Origin: Sipunculus nudus
Lineage: Eukaryota; Annelida; Sipuncula; Golfingiida; Sipunculidae
Length of the DNA: 64,000 nt
Direction of reading: 5' to 3'
Assembly (NCBI GenBank): GCA_026874595.1
Contig: CM049321.1
Location: 20,246,979 to 20,310,978 of the forward strand
Position numbers and translations under genes: made by a program
Shown here: positions 1 to 12,145 of the stretch, one piece after another
How positions within the stretch are numbered: the first letter of the stretch is position 1
How the letters are laid out: every line of letters starts with the position of its first letter
The notes under the pieces: model-generated
The model's input: the letters and a program-made list of their open reading frames with translations, nothing else
Database searches by the model: none
Told to the model about the DNA's origin: nothing

Positions 1-245
1 AAATATTTTTCTTTGTAAATATTAGCTATATTTGGTTTGTGACTATGTTACCCACTCGCCCTTTCGTTCATATCCCTGTGTTAATCGGTCTGGGTGGCTA
101 CCCCACCTGCGTGTCCTTGATATCATCATTCCCAATATTGGGTCATGGCACCGAGACTCCCCCGAAGGGCTCACTTATTTGTGGATCATAAACGTCCATT
201 GGACAGAGCCCCCCCCCCCCCCCCTCCCTTAATGTAGAGCGCTTA
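1..245 (-). repeat. degenerate tRNA-derived SINE copy (body and 3' part)
   Basis: Read on the minus strand, this stretch follows the body of the SINE at 57991-58263 in the same order. It has a GGGAGT..CTCGGTG block, then GACCCA, a GGGAATGATGAT block, and an ACCC/GCAGGTGGGGTAG block with its complement at 87-106. Many substitutions and a C16 tract (209-224) show that it is old. The tRNA-like head is not recognisable. The short forward ORF here is only the complement of SINE sequence. Confidence 0.55.
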
Positions 246-288
246 TCCTGGGTAGGGGTAGAACGTGACATATCTCATCGATCTTCGG

Positions 289-353
289 CTGAGATTCGAG
301 TTACGATTCGAGTTACAATTCTTGTTACGAATCGAGTTATGACTCGAGTTACG
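289..353. repeat. 12-bp tandem repeat
   Basis: About five imperfect copies of a 12-base unit built on ATTCGAGTTACG. The unit occurs as GATTCGAGTTAC, GAATCGAGTTAT and GACTCGAGTTAC. No gene is associated. Confidence 0.75.
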
Positions 354-1099
354 CTTTAAGTGCCTTACCCTTAGACCACCGAAGCAGTTTAAATCAAGAA
401 GTAAGTTACGCTGACCTATACCATATTGTAACGCTCAAACCAGCTTACATGACGATGGCCACAGAATGATGGCCTCTTTAACTACTTTTGATTAACTTTC
501 CCGACCCACGGAATGACGTAAAACCTCGGAAAGAATATCTTGATCAGAGGAAGAAGCATACGTAGGTAATTCTTACAACCAATCTTTCTGCTGCATCGGA
601 TCTGATAAAAAGCAAAGGGAAGACATGTTAAAAACTCAACGTTACAACTTTCGAGGACCCCTCACGGCCTCAGGTTCACTCGATGACGTGTATCGCTTCC
701 CTCTATCTCACAGAGTGCGCGCTTCAGACGGCACGTGAGCTTTTTTACTGTGCGACCAAAGGAATATCGGCATTAAGAGCCATTCCATTACGCAATAACA
801 GGCATTGCGCAATAATGCCCGGAGACCTTGGCGTGGTTTTCTTCCAGTAAAAATCCTCTTTTTCCAGAAAGTACAGCCCGAGGACATGAAAGTTTCTTTT
901 CTCTTTAGCTCGGCAGGTTTGGCATTTCTAAGTAAAGGTTTGTTAAGTATTTAAGATAAAAATGTTTCCATTAGTTTTCCTTGTTTATAAACTCAGTCTG
1001 TACATCGACCAAGGCTGATTTTGTACCCGCCTTTTAAAACACTTCCCTTTTATAGAAACATGTTCTTTCTCTTTTATATATGCATATATGATCGTTCTC
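354..1099. other. no recognised feature
   Basis: Unique-looking, moderately AT-rich sequence. I see no long ORF, no RNA-gene signature and no repeat in it. Confidence 0.6.
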
Positions 1100-1440
1100 C
1101 AAATAGCTTCTGCCTTATTCACTCTTTTTCTTTCAACTCACTCTTACTCTCTCGGCAAGTCTCTCTTAATCTATCTCTAGCTCTCCATCTTTCTCTATTT
1201 CTGTGTACCACTGCTTCCTTCACTCTTACTCTCTTTAGACTCCTCTAACTCCCGCTATCCCTTTCTCCCTCTCTCTCTCTCTCTCCCTCTCACCTTTTAC
1301 ACACCATCTCACTCTGTCTCTCTCTCTGTCTCTTCGTCACCCTTTTAACCTCTTACTTTCTGTCTCTCAATCTCTATACATATCTTTTCCTTTCTTTTTC
1401 TCTCTAACCTCGTTCCCTGTGTATGTCTCTCGTTACACAA
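1100..1440. repeat. pyrimidine-rich low-complexity tract
   Basis: A long CT-dominated stretch of TCTCTCT, CTTTCTC and CTCTAACTC variants, with a purer (TC)n run near 1265-1285. The forward ORF at 1021-1248 is a Leu/Ser/Phe-rich translation of this tract and is not a gene. Confidence 0.8.
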
Positions 1441-2399
1441 ACCACAACACTAACTTTAATATATTTCATCCAATATAAATTAATGCTATTAATATATAAA
1501 CATAATGTATATATATTTTATATTTTATGTATTAACCAATATTTGTTTGTATTCAACACACACAAATGCAAATTTTAATATATATTATAACAGCTTATAA
1601 AGGAGTGATGAAATTATTTCTATAATCATATTTTGGTAAAACATTTTTATCGCTGGACCTTCTCCGCCCCAGTGGAAAGACATCGATTTAAAAAAAACCC
1701 TCGGGGGGGGGGGGGGGGTTAAAATACATCCTTTGTATGCGTCAGCCCACTTTTAACGGGTATGATGTCTATAAATCTACTTTCTGCAAGTTAAATGATG
1801 TCTTTTCGCATTGTAAATTAGGTCGAATGATCTCCATAAAAAACACATTGCTAATCCAGCAATCCAGCTCTTGACAGATTAAATGGCACAAAGCGTGTAG
1901 AAAAAGAGAACACGGATTATAAATATGCTAACCAGAACCTTTATTGCACCTAGCGAAGAAACATAATTAATATTCCAGAAAACCTTTATGCTGCCATTTT
2001 GCAATATTGCTTGCCGTAATTATCCACAAATTAGTCAAAGTATTTCCTTTCAGCCAATTATCCCTCGTTCCAGATTTTAATACAATGCGCGGCATCATAA
2101 TCAAAAACATTCACACGGTTGGCGGACCATACCGCGTTGTAGTTTTGCCCTAATCGTCTTCTAAATAAACTTTTATTGCGAACCGACTACGGCTAATGCA
2201 TTCCTCAAGTGCGTTTCGCTTTGGTTTGAATGTTTGTTATGGTAGTAGTAGTATGGACTCTCGAACTAGAAATAAGTTGTACCTTTCCCACCCCATGCAC
2301 ACCACAACCTCCCAACTAAGAAGAAAGTTTATTATTTTATTTTAGACTGATATTTAGGCCATTTTTTTAAACATTAAACAGTTATTGTACTTAGTAAAG
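1441..2399. other. AT-rich gene-free stretch with a G16 tract
   Basis: No gene is recognised. A run of about 16 G lies at 1703-1718, directly after an A7CCCTC segment. The rest is AT-rich. Confidence 0.6.
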
Positions 2400-3240
2400 G
2401 GACTCTCCATGGCTCAGGTGGATTCATTAGGTAGTGTATAGATGTGGAGGAAACCGGAGAAACCGGAGAAAACCACCGGCCTTTAACAGGTCACTACAAG
2501 CCACTCTCATGGCCACTGTTAACAGTGTCAGGTATTGCAAATGCAACTTATACAAACAGATTATTCAGTTTAAGAATAAAGATTTAAACTGATTCGCTAT
2601 TTTTATAGGTATAGTATTTCCATTGCCTTATCAAAGCGTAACCTCGCAAAAATTTCGAAAATACTCATCGGGCTGACATTTGAGTAAAGAGCGAATGTCG
2701 CAAGTCGCATGACGGGATTACGAGCGAACCCGCTAGAAGACTGAATGATGTAGATTTGAAAATAAGTGTCTTCAAAAGTGCAAGCTGTTGTTTGTATATT
2801 TAGATATAAATATAACACAATGCATTTTTATTTATTTTTTACTTTGTAAAATAAAAAAAAAAACATGTTCTTTGAAAACTTTTAGGAAACAAGAGCGTAA
2901 CATATACGTGAAACGCAAAGTGTTTAGATATGTGTAGCTACCGGTCTATTTATCTTATGAAAAAAGACAAAGTTTGAAAATATAAAAAAAAAATATAAAC
3001 TTAAAGTATTTATTCAACATGAATTGTACAACCAGTTATAGTAACTAATGCTTTTTAAACCCATGGATCGGATGGTGGCGTTCGGTTGTCTTAAGAGCAG
3101 GAGGAAACCATAGAACCCGGACATTAACACCGACCTTGGACGGGCCACAAAAACCCCCTTTTATAGCCACAAGGTGAACGAACCCGGGTAGCCAGTGGAG
3201 AAAGCCGAGCGTTAATTTTACTCAACTGACCAGGTCTCTT
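2400..3240 (+). repeat. two diverged GGAGGAAACC-type repeat copies
   Basis: Two blocks (about 2440-2525 and 3095-3215) share a GGAGGAAACC start, then an ACC..CCTT..C segment, then a CACTACAAGCC or GGCCACAAAAACC segment. They look like old copies of one dispersed repeat. The DNA between them is AT-rich, with no supported gene. Confidence 0.4.
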
Positions 3241-4177
3241 GTTAGATAGATGTTGTCCAGTGTCGCTTATTAATATCAACAGAGATTAAAGGGACAGTGT
3301 TGGTACATCCTTGAATGAATATCTATCTGATATCGGTATATGGCGCTATCCCTTTGCAATTTGATCAGACCCTTCCTCCTCATAACATAGCGGTGTACCA
3401 TACAATAATTGTTACTTCTCCAGAGCTCAGAGATCCCTTGGAGACTGACCCAAGTCCGGCAGGGGAGGCTCCATTGATTCTTTATGATCGATTTTGGTGG
3501 GTCGATTGATAGAGGGGGATGGGAGGGGCTGTGTTCTCGTTTTTAACCGCCGCTACCCGGCTTTCCGTAACATAGGTTTTTTAAGTTCCTCATTAGCCTT
3601 CCTCTGCTATTCCAAACATCCGCCCTTATTGCCATTTTAGAAACATTATTTGGCAAAAATATTACTGGCAAAACATGGAATTATAAAATGCTCTTAAAAT
3701 TGCGTACGACGAACACTGGGTACACCATCACTTCCTCCATCTACAGACTAAATAAAGTTCAAAACCGTAGATCCTCAATTGGTTTGTAACTTTGCCCGTC
3801 TGAACATTTCATTTTCATTATGTTTTTTTTCTGTGCAGTTTGTTGTGCAGGAAAGCTGTTCTTAGGCCATCTACAGATGAGTGATAAGAGGCTCGAAGTA
3901 ATGACCCACTATGTATCAGACAAATGTATTTGTCTCAGTCCAACTGCAGACAGACAAACATAAAGATAACTAAACAGGTAGATAGACCTAAAAGATTTCA
4001 TTCTTGGTGGCTTTGTCCAGACATGTTTCGACGTATGGCATACTGTGATTGATTTCCTATTCGCGAGGTAAACATTTCGCGATTTTCACTATTCGCTGTT
4101 TCAGTAGGCTTCAATTTTTGCGATCTCGCCACACAATAACCAACTCAGAGTATATTCATAATTTTTTATGAATAAAT
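3241..4177. other. no recognised feature
   Basis: No gene, RNA or repeat recognised. The ORF at 3315-3509 has no recognisable domain and no splice context that would make it an exon. Confidence 0.55.
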
Positions 4178-4491
4178 AAGGCAAAAAAAAAGTATAGTTT
4201 TCAAGGCACTTTTTTCAGAAATAAGTGCGGGCGAGGGGTTTTTATAACCTTTTTTACTTTTTTTTCAGAAATAAGTGCGGGCGAGCGGTTTTTTACCTTT
4301 TCTATGTTTCGAAAAAAAAAGTCATACGATCAGGGAAAAGCATTATAATAACACAATATATTTGCTAAACAGGTTAAAGCACTACATTACAAAGGAAATC
4401 TGATCAAAATTGTATAATTTTAACTTCTCGAAAAAATTGTCCATGCGGCTGGAGCTCAAAATTGTTAAGAACCATACCTTTTTTGGCCTAA
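4178..4491 (+). mobile_element. MITE-A: non-autonomous DNA element, copy 1
   Basis: It starts with AAGGCAAAAAAAAAGTATAG and ends with AAGAACCATACCTTTTTTGG then CCTAA, so the two ends are inverted. The body shares CAGAAATNAGTGCGGGCG, TATGTTTCGA, AAAGCACTACAT and ATCAAAATTGTAT with the copies at 24351, 25513, 27050, 46320 and 47108. A 25-base block (TTTTTCAGAAATAAGTGCGG..) is duplicated 50 bp apart at 4211 and 4261. There is no coding capacity. Confidence 0.8.
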
Positions 4492-5500
4492 TACAAAGTA
4501 ATATGCTTACAAAATCGGTAAAAAATAATATAACATTGTTCAATATAAGTTGCTTAGTCCTGTTTTAGTATTGACACATAAGTAAAAAAATTCGAAAATA
4601 ATTTTTCATATGATAATACATATTTCATATAACGAATTCTAAATATCATATGATATATTCACATGAGAAATTCTTTTTTGCCTTGAAGATCAGTCAAAAT
4701 TAGTCTCCGCCGTGTTTCATCCTTTGTAACATACGCCAGAGGTAACAAAAGATTTTACAAAACCCAATATAAGACTGGATGTTTGCAATTGCCGAGCGGT
4801 CGATGAAGGGCTGCAATTTAGCGATAATGGGGAATCAGAGTAAGGTTAAAAAAGAAATATCACGTGCAGATCTGTCACTTATGACTAATATTGTGCCCAA
4901 AAGATATGTTTGTGAAAATCAGGTATATTGATTATAGCGCAAACACTTACAGAAAAAAAGAGGGGAAAAAGGGAAAAAGCGATGGTTTTGCAACATATGC
5001 TTGGAGGCTAAAGTACCCTAAACCAAGTAAACATTTTAATTAACGAAGTATCATCAGGTTTAATCGGATTTTACGCGAGTCTTACAGACACGGTACACCC
5101 TGAGATTACTTTGCATTGTAAGCTGATATAAGAAGAAATAGGCTTTAAAGATTTAATAATATACGAAGAAATGACGGAGACACCAGTGCGGCAAAGTCAT
5201 GTCTCGGCCAAAATTTGAGTCCATGTGTACCGTGGTCTTGATCTTGAAAAATACCTATCACTTCGTTGCTTCAACAGATTAAGGTGGCGGGCTGGGATTT
5301 TGAAGTTTGTTTAGCTGATATGTCTTTCGGCTCGCGCCAGAATTTAATTATCTCGAGATCATTTACTTGCTTACTTAAGAGTACACGGAGGTGAAATTCC
5401 ACTCCGACATACGTGACTTATAGGGCTAACTTTACTAACTCTCACCAGGTGAGGCTATTTATCATAGGCTGGCTTGAAGAGTGTTAGCTGCAGCGTACTT
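4492..5500. other. no recognised feature
   Basis: AT-rich sequence without supported genes or repeats. Confidence 0.55.
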
Positions 5501-5506
5501 ATGTAG

Positions 5507-5585
5507 AGTGGTGGTTTAATGGTAAAGTCACTGGATCTTTGATCTAAAGATTCTCGGATCAAGTCTTGGTTTGACGCTTCTCTGC
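5507..5585 (+). repeat. tRNA-like SINE head
   Basis: GGTGGTTTAATGGTAAAGTC resembles a tRNA D-arm with box A. An ATCTTT..AAAGAT hairpin stands in for the anticodon arm. GGATCAAGTCTTGG resembles box B. The anticodon loop does not fit a functional tRNA, so this is a SINE head or tRNA pseudogene, and a different family from the SINE at 57991. The body downstream is not recognisable. Confidence 0.5.
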
Positions 5586-5589
5586 GCTC

Positions 5590-6084
5590 TAAGACCTCTA
5601 GCTGAAGTCGTAACCACAAACGTGGACCCTTTTCATCCGGAAACGAATGATGACACGTAGGTTGTAGGATTTAGGATGAATTGTGGCTCGTTTGAGTGTA
5701 TGTCGCCGGAAAAAATAAACTACAAGGCTGTTAATGTCTGAGTGGAAAAGCGTAGAGTCAGATGAGACTTTCTGCAAAACAAAATAATGGATTTTACGAA
5801 AACTGATGTCATTGAGGGGATATCCTGGGATTTCCTCAAAGCACCAATCAAATGACACGCAGCATATTGTGCATACAGTGACATCATTGGTGATACTCTC
5901 AACCAAACCATTACGTTTCACGCGTTTGGTGGTCTCACTCTAGTACTTTCCACCTACGGGATCACGGTAGGTACTGACTTTGCTATGTTATTCAATGTTC
6001 TATGCTAAGCTCTTTATAATGTATGTCTCAAACAGCTGAGCTTTCCCCTTATTATATGTTCAGCTGTTTGATCTTTGCATCCGC
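5590..6084. other. no recognised feature
   Basis: The two overlapping minus-strand ORFs here (5598-5921) have no recognisable domain. No splice or repeat evidence supports them. Confidence 0.5.
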
Positions 6085-7467
6085 CAGGAAGGTATGAGTT
6101 CATTCATGTGTGTTTTTTTGTGGATTTTTTTTATAATATATCTCGCGTGCGTAATCATAAACGGAATCGCATGAATTTTTTAGGGCATTACAGGAATTGG
6201 CAAATGAAGACTCGTTAAATTTTTTAAGTGGATGCGGCATGTGATCCGGACTCAGGAACGTCATCATTGAATATTCACAAACGTAGAGTCAGTTGTGCAT
6301 AAATAAAACTAGAATTTGGGCCGAATAAGTGAAAGAAAACAATATTTTTCGAGCATCCCATAAGGGAGACCCCCTTCATGACAAAGGTTTGCATTCCTTA
6401 GAATGCAGAATTCTAGTTATTTTTGTTTTTTGACAACTCGAATGATCAAGAAAAAACATTGTAATGATAGAATTGATAAGTGAGCAGGCAAAAACACATA
6501 ATAACAAAATTATTGTAATCATTTCATTTTCTTGAAGAATATGTGGGAGTAGCATGAGCGCAAAATAGGCATATTCCTGAACTGAAAAAGAAAATTAATT
6601 TGATACCAGATTTCAAAATTGTCGCGCGGAGTGCATGAGAAACCAACCTTTTCATTTTATTGCCTAAACGTCATTTCTTTAAAATTATTTTTGTTAATTC
6701 TTTTTTTTTATTTCATCACACAACCGACTGAATTTGCCTGGTTCATAAACTTAAGATGGTCCGAAATTATTTAAAAGCAAACAATAGATGATCGGTCATA
6801 TTTCAAGTAGCTATCCCGTGCATTTCTTCATTCAAATCTTATTTAAGGGCAGCTGAGATACGATGCTTAACCAAAGGAATTTCTGCTTGCAATTTTAATC
6901 ATCATATGTTTCAAAGGTCTTTTAACTTGACATAGCTGAGCCTTCTAATGTAATTAATATCTGCTCTTGTGCGCAGAAATAAATCTTATTAATGTTCAGA
7001 ACAAAGAGCAGGCATTCAACTCCATGATCACGTGTACAGGAACCGCAAAATCAGGGGGCATGAACTATGAGTTCGTTTCCATTCATGTATGTTTGTGTGT
7101 TTATGTGCTTATGAACAATATACCTTACACAACCATGAACTGAATTTCATGAATTTTCAGGGCATTTTCTGGATTGGGCCGATAAAGTAACGGTTAGATT
7201 TTAGTGTGGATCCGACACATGATCCAGATCCATGAGCATTATCAAGGAATGTTCACAAATATACAGGCAATTATGCACGAATAAGCCTTGGCATATGGGC
7301 CGAATAAGTGAATAGGACACCTATATGGTGGAGGCTTGCATTACTTAGAATGAAGATATCCGATCATTTTATTTCTTGACGACAGCTCTTCCTTACTTTT
7401 GCTGTCAGGATTGTCCGCTGCGGATGATTATCACTGATAATTGTATTTTATTTAAGGCAATTTGAGT

Positions 7468-7617
7468 GAGGCCAAAAAAAAAAGGTTTTGTTGTTAGTCG
7501 CTTGTTGTCAGAAATCAGTACAAAAGGTCGATTTTATTGCTCTTTTCAATAAAATATCGCATGATAAAGGACATTATAATAACAGAAATGTTTACTAAAC
7601 ACGCCAAAAAAAAAAAG
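7468..7617 (+). mobile_element. degenerate MITE-A fragment in repeat unit 2
   Basis: It begins GAGGCCAAAAAAAAAAGGTT. It keeps TGTCAGAAATCAGT, an AAATATCGCATGATAAAGGA block, CATTATAATAACA and GTTTACTAAACA, all in the order of the intact MITE-A copies. It is cut off on the right by the LINE insertion. A shorter fragment recurs in unit 3 near 9010-9070. Confidence 0.6.
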
Positions 7618-7990
7618 AATTTTTATTAAGATAAGATAAGATAACATTTATTAGCCATCAGTTCCAAGAATTTGTTGTTAACTCGCAATTCATTACACTA
7701 AAATAAATAAATCCATAAAAAATAATACATAAAAAACACATAACGAATTGATTTTGCATGCAAAAATAAGCATGTAAAAATGATAAAACAGATGAATCTG
7801 CAGGTAAATTACATAATTCAAAACATTAAATATCTAGAGGGTTACGAGTTAAAAAGATTAATACTGTATGGCAAAAGAGATTTAAAAAAACGAGTTGTTC
7901 TGCAGAGTGTTGCATCTAAGCGTTTACCTGAAGCTAAATAACTGAACTCTGAATGTAGGGGATGTGTTGTGTCGTTTTAAACTTTGTACC
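7618..7990 (-). mobile_element. 5'-truncated non-LTR retrotransposon (LINE) insertion
   Basis: Read on the minus strand, this has the end of an ORF, an untranslated region, AATAAATG and a (TTATC)n-type tail (complement AAGATAAGATAAGATAAC at 7629-7646). That layout is typical of a truncated LINE. It interrupts repeat unit 2, so it is younger than the triplication or at least than that copy. Confidence 0.75.
7842..7976 (-). pseudogene. C-terminal fragment of a LINE reverse-transcriptase ORF
   Basis: A 44-codon open frame ends in TAA and has an upstream in-frame stop, so only the extreme C-terminus survives. The peptide contains HPLHSEFSYLASGKR, a Cys-Arg-Thr-Thr-Arg segment, then KSLLPYSINLFNS. 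This has the pattern of C-termini of non-LTR retrotransposon polyproteins (a conserved Cys/Arg pair followed by SFxPxxIRLxN). It is non-functional because the RT and endonuclease domains are missing. The clade cannot be assigned from this piece. Confidence 0.65.
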
Positions 7991-9290
7991 TTTGTTATTT
8001 CATTTTCTTGACAGATTTGCCGGAGCAGCTTGAGCGCAAAATAGGCATATTCCTTAACTGAAAATTAAATTAATTTGATACCAGATTTCAAAATTGTCGC
8101 GCGGATGGCTTAAGAAACAAACCTTTTAATTATATTGCTTTAAACGTCATTACTTTAGAATTAAATTTTGTTAATTCTTTTAATTTCATCACACAACCGA
8201 CTGAATCTGTCTGGTTCGTAAACTAAAGATGATCCTGAAATTAATTAAAGGCAAACAATAGATGATCGGTCTCATTTCAAGTAGCTATCCCGTACATGGC
8301 TTCATTCAAATCTAATTTAGGGCAGCTGAGATACGAAGCTTAACCAAGGGGATTCCTTTTTTCATCAGCATATATTTCAGGGGTCTTTGAACTCGACTCA
8401 GCTAAATCTAATAATGTAATTAATATCAGCTCTTGCGAGCAGAAATAAATCTTGTTAATTAACAGATCGAATTGCAGGCATTCAGTACCTTGATCACGTC
8501 CACAGGAAGCGCAAAATCAGATGTCATGAAATATCAGTAGTCGCTGCCGACAGGAGGTTTTGAGTTAATTTCCATTCGTGTGTGTTTGTGTGTGTTTGTG
8601 TGTGTGTTTGTGTGTTTATTCAAAATATAACTCACACAATCATGAACTGAATCTCATGAAATTTTCTGGGCATTTCGGGAATGGGCCAATAAAGAAACGA
8701 TTAATCTGAGTTGTGGATCCGACACATGATCCGGATCCAGGAGCATTACAAAGGAAAGTTCACAAATGTATAATCACTTATGCATGAATGAGCCTTGGCA
8801 TATGGGCCGAATATGTGAATACTTTTTGGAATATCTCGCGATAGGAACACCCATAAAGCGAAGGCTTGCATTACAAAGAACAGAGATTTCTATTTTTTAT
8901 TTCTTGACAATAGCTCTTCCCTATATTTGCTTACAGGACTGTCTCTGCGTATGAAATTTCTCAGACAGATTTTCTTGATAATTGTATTTTATATGAAAGC
9001 AACTTGTGTGAGGCCAAAAAAAGAAAGAACTTTGGTTTCTCGTGCGCTTTATGTCAGAAATCAGTGCGAGAAGGCGACTTCCAGGAATTCCTGCTTGCAA
9101 TTTAATTAGCATATTATGTTTCAGAGATCTTTAAATCTGACTCCCCCGAACCTAATAATGTGATGAATTACCGCTCTTGCGAGCAGAAGTAAATCCGATT
9201 AATTTAAGATAGCAGGCATTCAAAACCATGGTCACGTGCACAGGAAGCGCAAAATAAGGTGACATGAACTATCCATAGTGAACGCTTGGT

Positions 9291-11656
9291 TTCCGTCGCA
9301 TTTATCAGTGGTGGATTCAAATTGGCCCACGTTCCTCTTTTTCAACTTTAGAAGAATCTTGTAAAAAGATAGTATATACGCGTGATAACAAAGACAGCGC
9401 CGGATACAGAGTCTCAAAATTTTCCATTTTGTTCCACTTTTCCACTTGGCCTTTTTTTTGTAGCCACTGACAGGAAAAAAAGAATAGAATGTTTGCATTT
9501 TATATTTTATTGTTACTTTGTTCTACCTGTTAAATGTATATTTTATACCAAGGGGTACTTGTCTTGTGAGGTAATTGTCTAGTGTGTAATTGCGGGGGAT
9601 AATTATAGGGGTGGTAATTGTCCTGTTGCTGGAAAATTTACTTCTATAAAAATAATGAGTAAGCCATATCATGAGCTAAATTTAAGGTTAGATTAATAAG
9701 AAGAGTGTATGTTGCAAATACAATTCCCATAAATCTACTTCGAACCCAGTCAGATTCCAGCCGTGAACTCTTGAAAGGTGAAAAGGCGTGGTGCCGTTTG
9801 GATTACAAGACTTCATAGACATGCGATCCGCGGCTTACCTTAAGCATGCAGATTAATAAAAGGGATTCCGGATAATTAGATATTTGGAGCTCCTTGAAAT
9901 ACTCCATCCGAGGCTGTGAGTAAAGTAATACAAGCAGATGAGTCCGTGATAATTCTGATTAACTGACTTTTCAAAGAGATGACCGCGAGCGCCTGACGAG
10001 AAGATCACGTGGCCATTTTCAATACGGCCGCGTGACTTTCATATAAATTGAGAAAGATCAGCGATTTTGTACACAAGAGGTTTACCCGTAATTTCGACAC
10101 GTGACCTGTGTCAATGGGTTTTACTGAGTACCATGAGCTGTTTCGAGAAACTGGTAATAATAATCTTGTCAGGGTGCGATAAGGTGGCTAGGATGCTATA
10201 AATACGAAAGTAGGCTGAGGGCAACGTACAGGCGAGAATCAATCTGCCGATAAAGTATGGTGGGAAGGAGACGTGTATCGGCGGAGGTAGGAGCGGAATA
10301 ACCTTTTTTTTGGATCACGCCCTTTATTTTTCAAATGATAAAAGGTTACACGTACAAGCGCTTTTCGGGTTAAAAATTAACTTGCAGTTGGCAGTATGTC
10401 TATTTGGGCGATACAATTTTTTTATCCCTTGCGCGCATTTGATGTCCAATATATGCAATAATATACTGGTCATTATTTTTTCGATGGATATTACTCTATT
10501 CCGATTCTTGAAATACAGGTGATTTAACCCTTGTATATACACATCAGTTTGTTGTTAAATTTAAATCATTCGTTGCCTCGTTCTTTTGATTTTTATTAGT
10601 AGTAGCTCTCTTTCATCAATATTATTCTTATTGACCTTATCCAAGCAAATAATTCAGATATGTTTCAACTGATACTAATAACGCTCCTCGCGGAGCAGCT
10701 GTACACTGCAGTCATCTCAGATCTTCTTTGCTTTAACCGCTGCTTTGCATATCAAGGATCTCCCGGTTCCACCACCAGGGTCAGGATCGAGCAAAGAATT
10801 GTCATCAGACCAATGGGAGCATGGTATCACATTGTGCATCCAGCTCCAAATTTTAAACATGTGACAACCGCTCTCTGTGGTATGCTTACAATGGTACTGG
10901 CACAGGGCAGCGTATAGCCGCTACGTGAGGTCCGTTATACTAATTAGCAAGGAAAGGTTATCCTTGCAGCATTCTCTATAATGACATCCTTGTTTTGTGT
11001 CAGAGAATAATCAGATATTTATTTGCTCAGTTTTAATGTTGCGAAGCACCAAAACACATTTGTATAACTGAAAATTGTTTGCTTATCAATGGCAGACTTT
11101 TTTTTGTTTTTATTACTAATAACGTGTCCTTTCTAGTGGTTGATCTTGATTAAGGATAATAAGATTTCCCATAATTCCAAGAATGTGCTATTTTCAGGGT
11201 TCCCATAAAGTGGAAAAGAACTCAATAATTACAATGACTTAAATTAGTCACCTGGATCCAATTTGTCATTTACATTTTTCTGTTTTGCTTGTGAGCTGAA
11301 TGGCAAATTAGATTTATTATAAAACAAGTAATGATTGAATAACCGTTACTTCATAAACACGGTCAGTATATGAATAGCAACAGAAGTACGACACAGCAAC
11401 GTCAATGACATGAAATCAGACAGTTTTCATCAAAAACCCAAATTGAGAGTTGCTCGTTTCATGTAATGCTGGTGTTTGTAATACAGGATGAACATTTTGT
11501 GTAAAAGTACAAAAGTCCACTTCTAGATCTATCAGACAAGCAATAAAGGAGAAGAAAAAATTTTAGATTTTGAAAAAAAAAGTTTGCATTGATTTGTAAA
11601 AATTAACGCAATTAAAAATTCTGTGTAAAAGTTAATCAACGCATAGGCCTATCAGG
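9291..11656. other. gene-free stretch with a GGTAATTGTC minisatellite
   Basis: At about 9558-9635, GTAATTGTC/TAATTGCGG-type units repeat around four times. Otherwise I see AT-rich sequence. The ORFs at 9232-9582, 10310-10542 and 10660-10917 have no recognisable family signature, and I do not support them as genes. Confidence 0.5.
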
Positions 11657-12145
11657 TAAGCCTCGGTCACAACCCGCTGCGATCACCGCACGCCGTAAAT
11701 CACCTTTCGGTTTTTGAAACCGCTGGAATACTTATGCGGCCGACGTGCGGGAACGGCACGGTGTCTTCCACATTCTCACGGCCTTCGCACGGTAAAGTAA
11801 GCTAACCCTGCGGACGCCACAAGCTAACCTTGCGGAATCTAAAAAGACCCCTTACGACAGCCTCAGGTACGCCGTACGTCTCTCAGGTAGCCGAGCAGGC
11901 GTTAAAAATCGCACGGGTATCCTACGACAGCCGTACGTCTATTGTACGGTGCCCGTACGGAGCCCATAGGTGGCTGCCTGACGCACGGCCGCCGCATCAA
12001 CGTAAGCGCTTGCGCTAATGTCAGTTACGGTCGTTGCGGAGTCCCTGCGGCCTTTGAAAAACGTACGGTTGCCGTGCGTCTACCGCACAGATAGCCCAAA
12101 ACATTAGCCGTACGGCGACCGTATCCCGGTTGTGACCGAGGCTTA
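11657..12145. mobile_element. 489-bp GC-rich element with perfect 18-bp terminal inverted repeats
   Basis: The left end TAAGCCTCGGTCACAACC is the exact reverse complement of the right end GGTTGTGACCGAGGCTTA. The outermost TA may be a target duplication, leaving a 16-bp TIR. The interior is far more GC-rich than its surroundings and full of CCGTACGG-like palindromic words (GTACGG, CCGTAC). No transposase is encoded; the ORFs at 11830-12225 are chance frames. It is most simply a MITE-class non-autonomous DNA transposon. Confidence 0.8.

Larger units (their letters stand above)
6085..9290 (+). repeat. three tandem copies of a ~1 kb non-coding unit
   Basis: Three successive units (about 6085-7060, 7060-8555 and 8555-9290) repeat the same order of blocks. 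These are a GT-rich TTTCCATTCATGTATG block, CATGAACTGAATTTCATGAA, GTGGATCCGACACATGATCC, GGGCCGAATAAGTGAAT, then GCGCAAAATAGGCATATTCC, TTTGATACCAGATTTCAAAA, TTGTCGCGCGGA and CACAGGAAGCGCAAAAT. Unit 2 is longer because of a LINE insertion (7618-7990). Unit 3 lacks the middle. Units 2 and 3 carry pieces of the MITE-A family. The short ORFs at 8766-9112 are chance reading frames within the repeat. Confidence 0.8.

Noticed and set aside
5507-5585. functional tRNA gene
   Set aside because: The anticodon loop is not of normal form and box B is imperfect; kept as a SINE head.
10660-10917. 85-codon forward ORF, Cys- and Arg-containing
   Set aside because: No signal peptide with a family pattern, no splice partners and no recognised domain; I could not support a gene.
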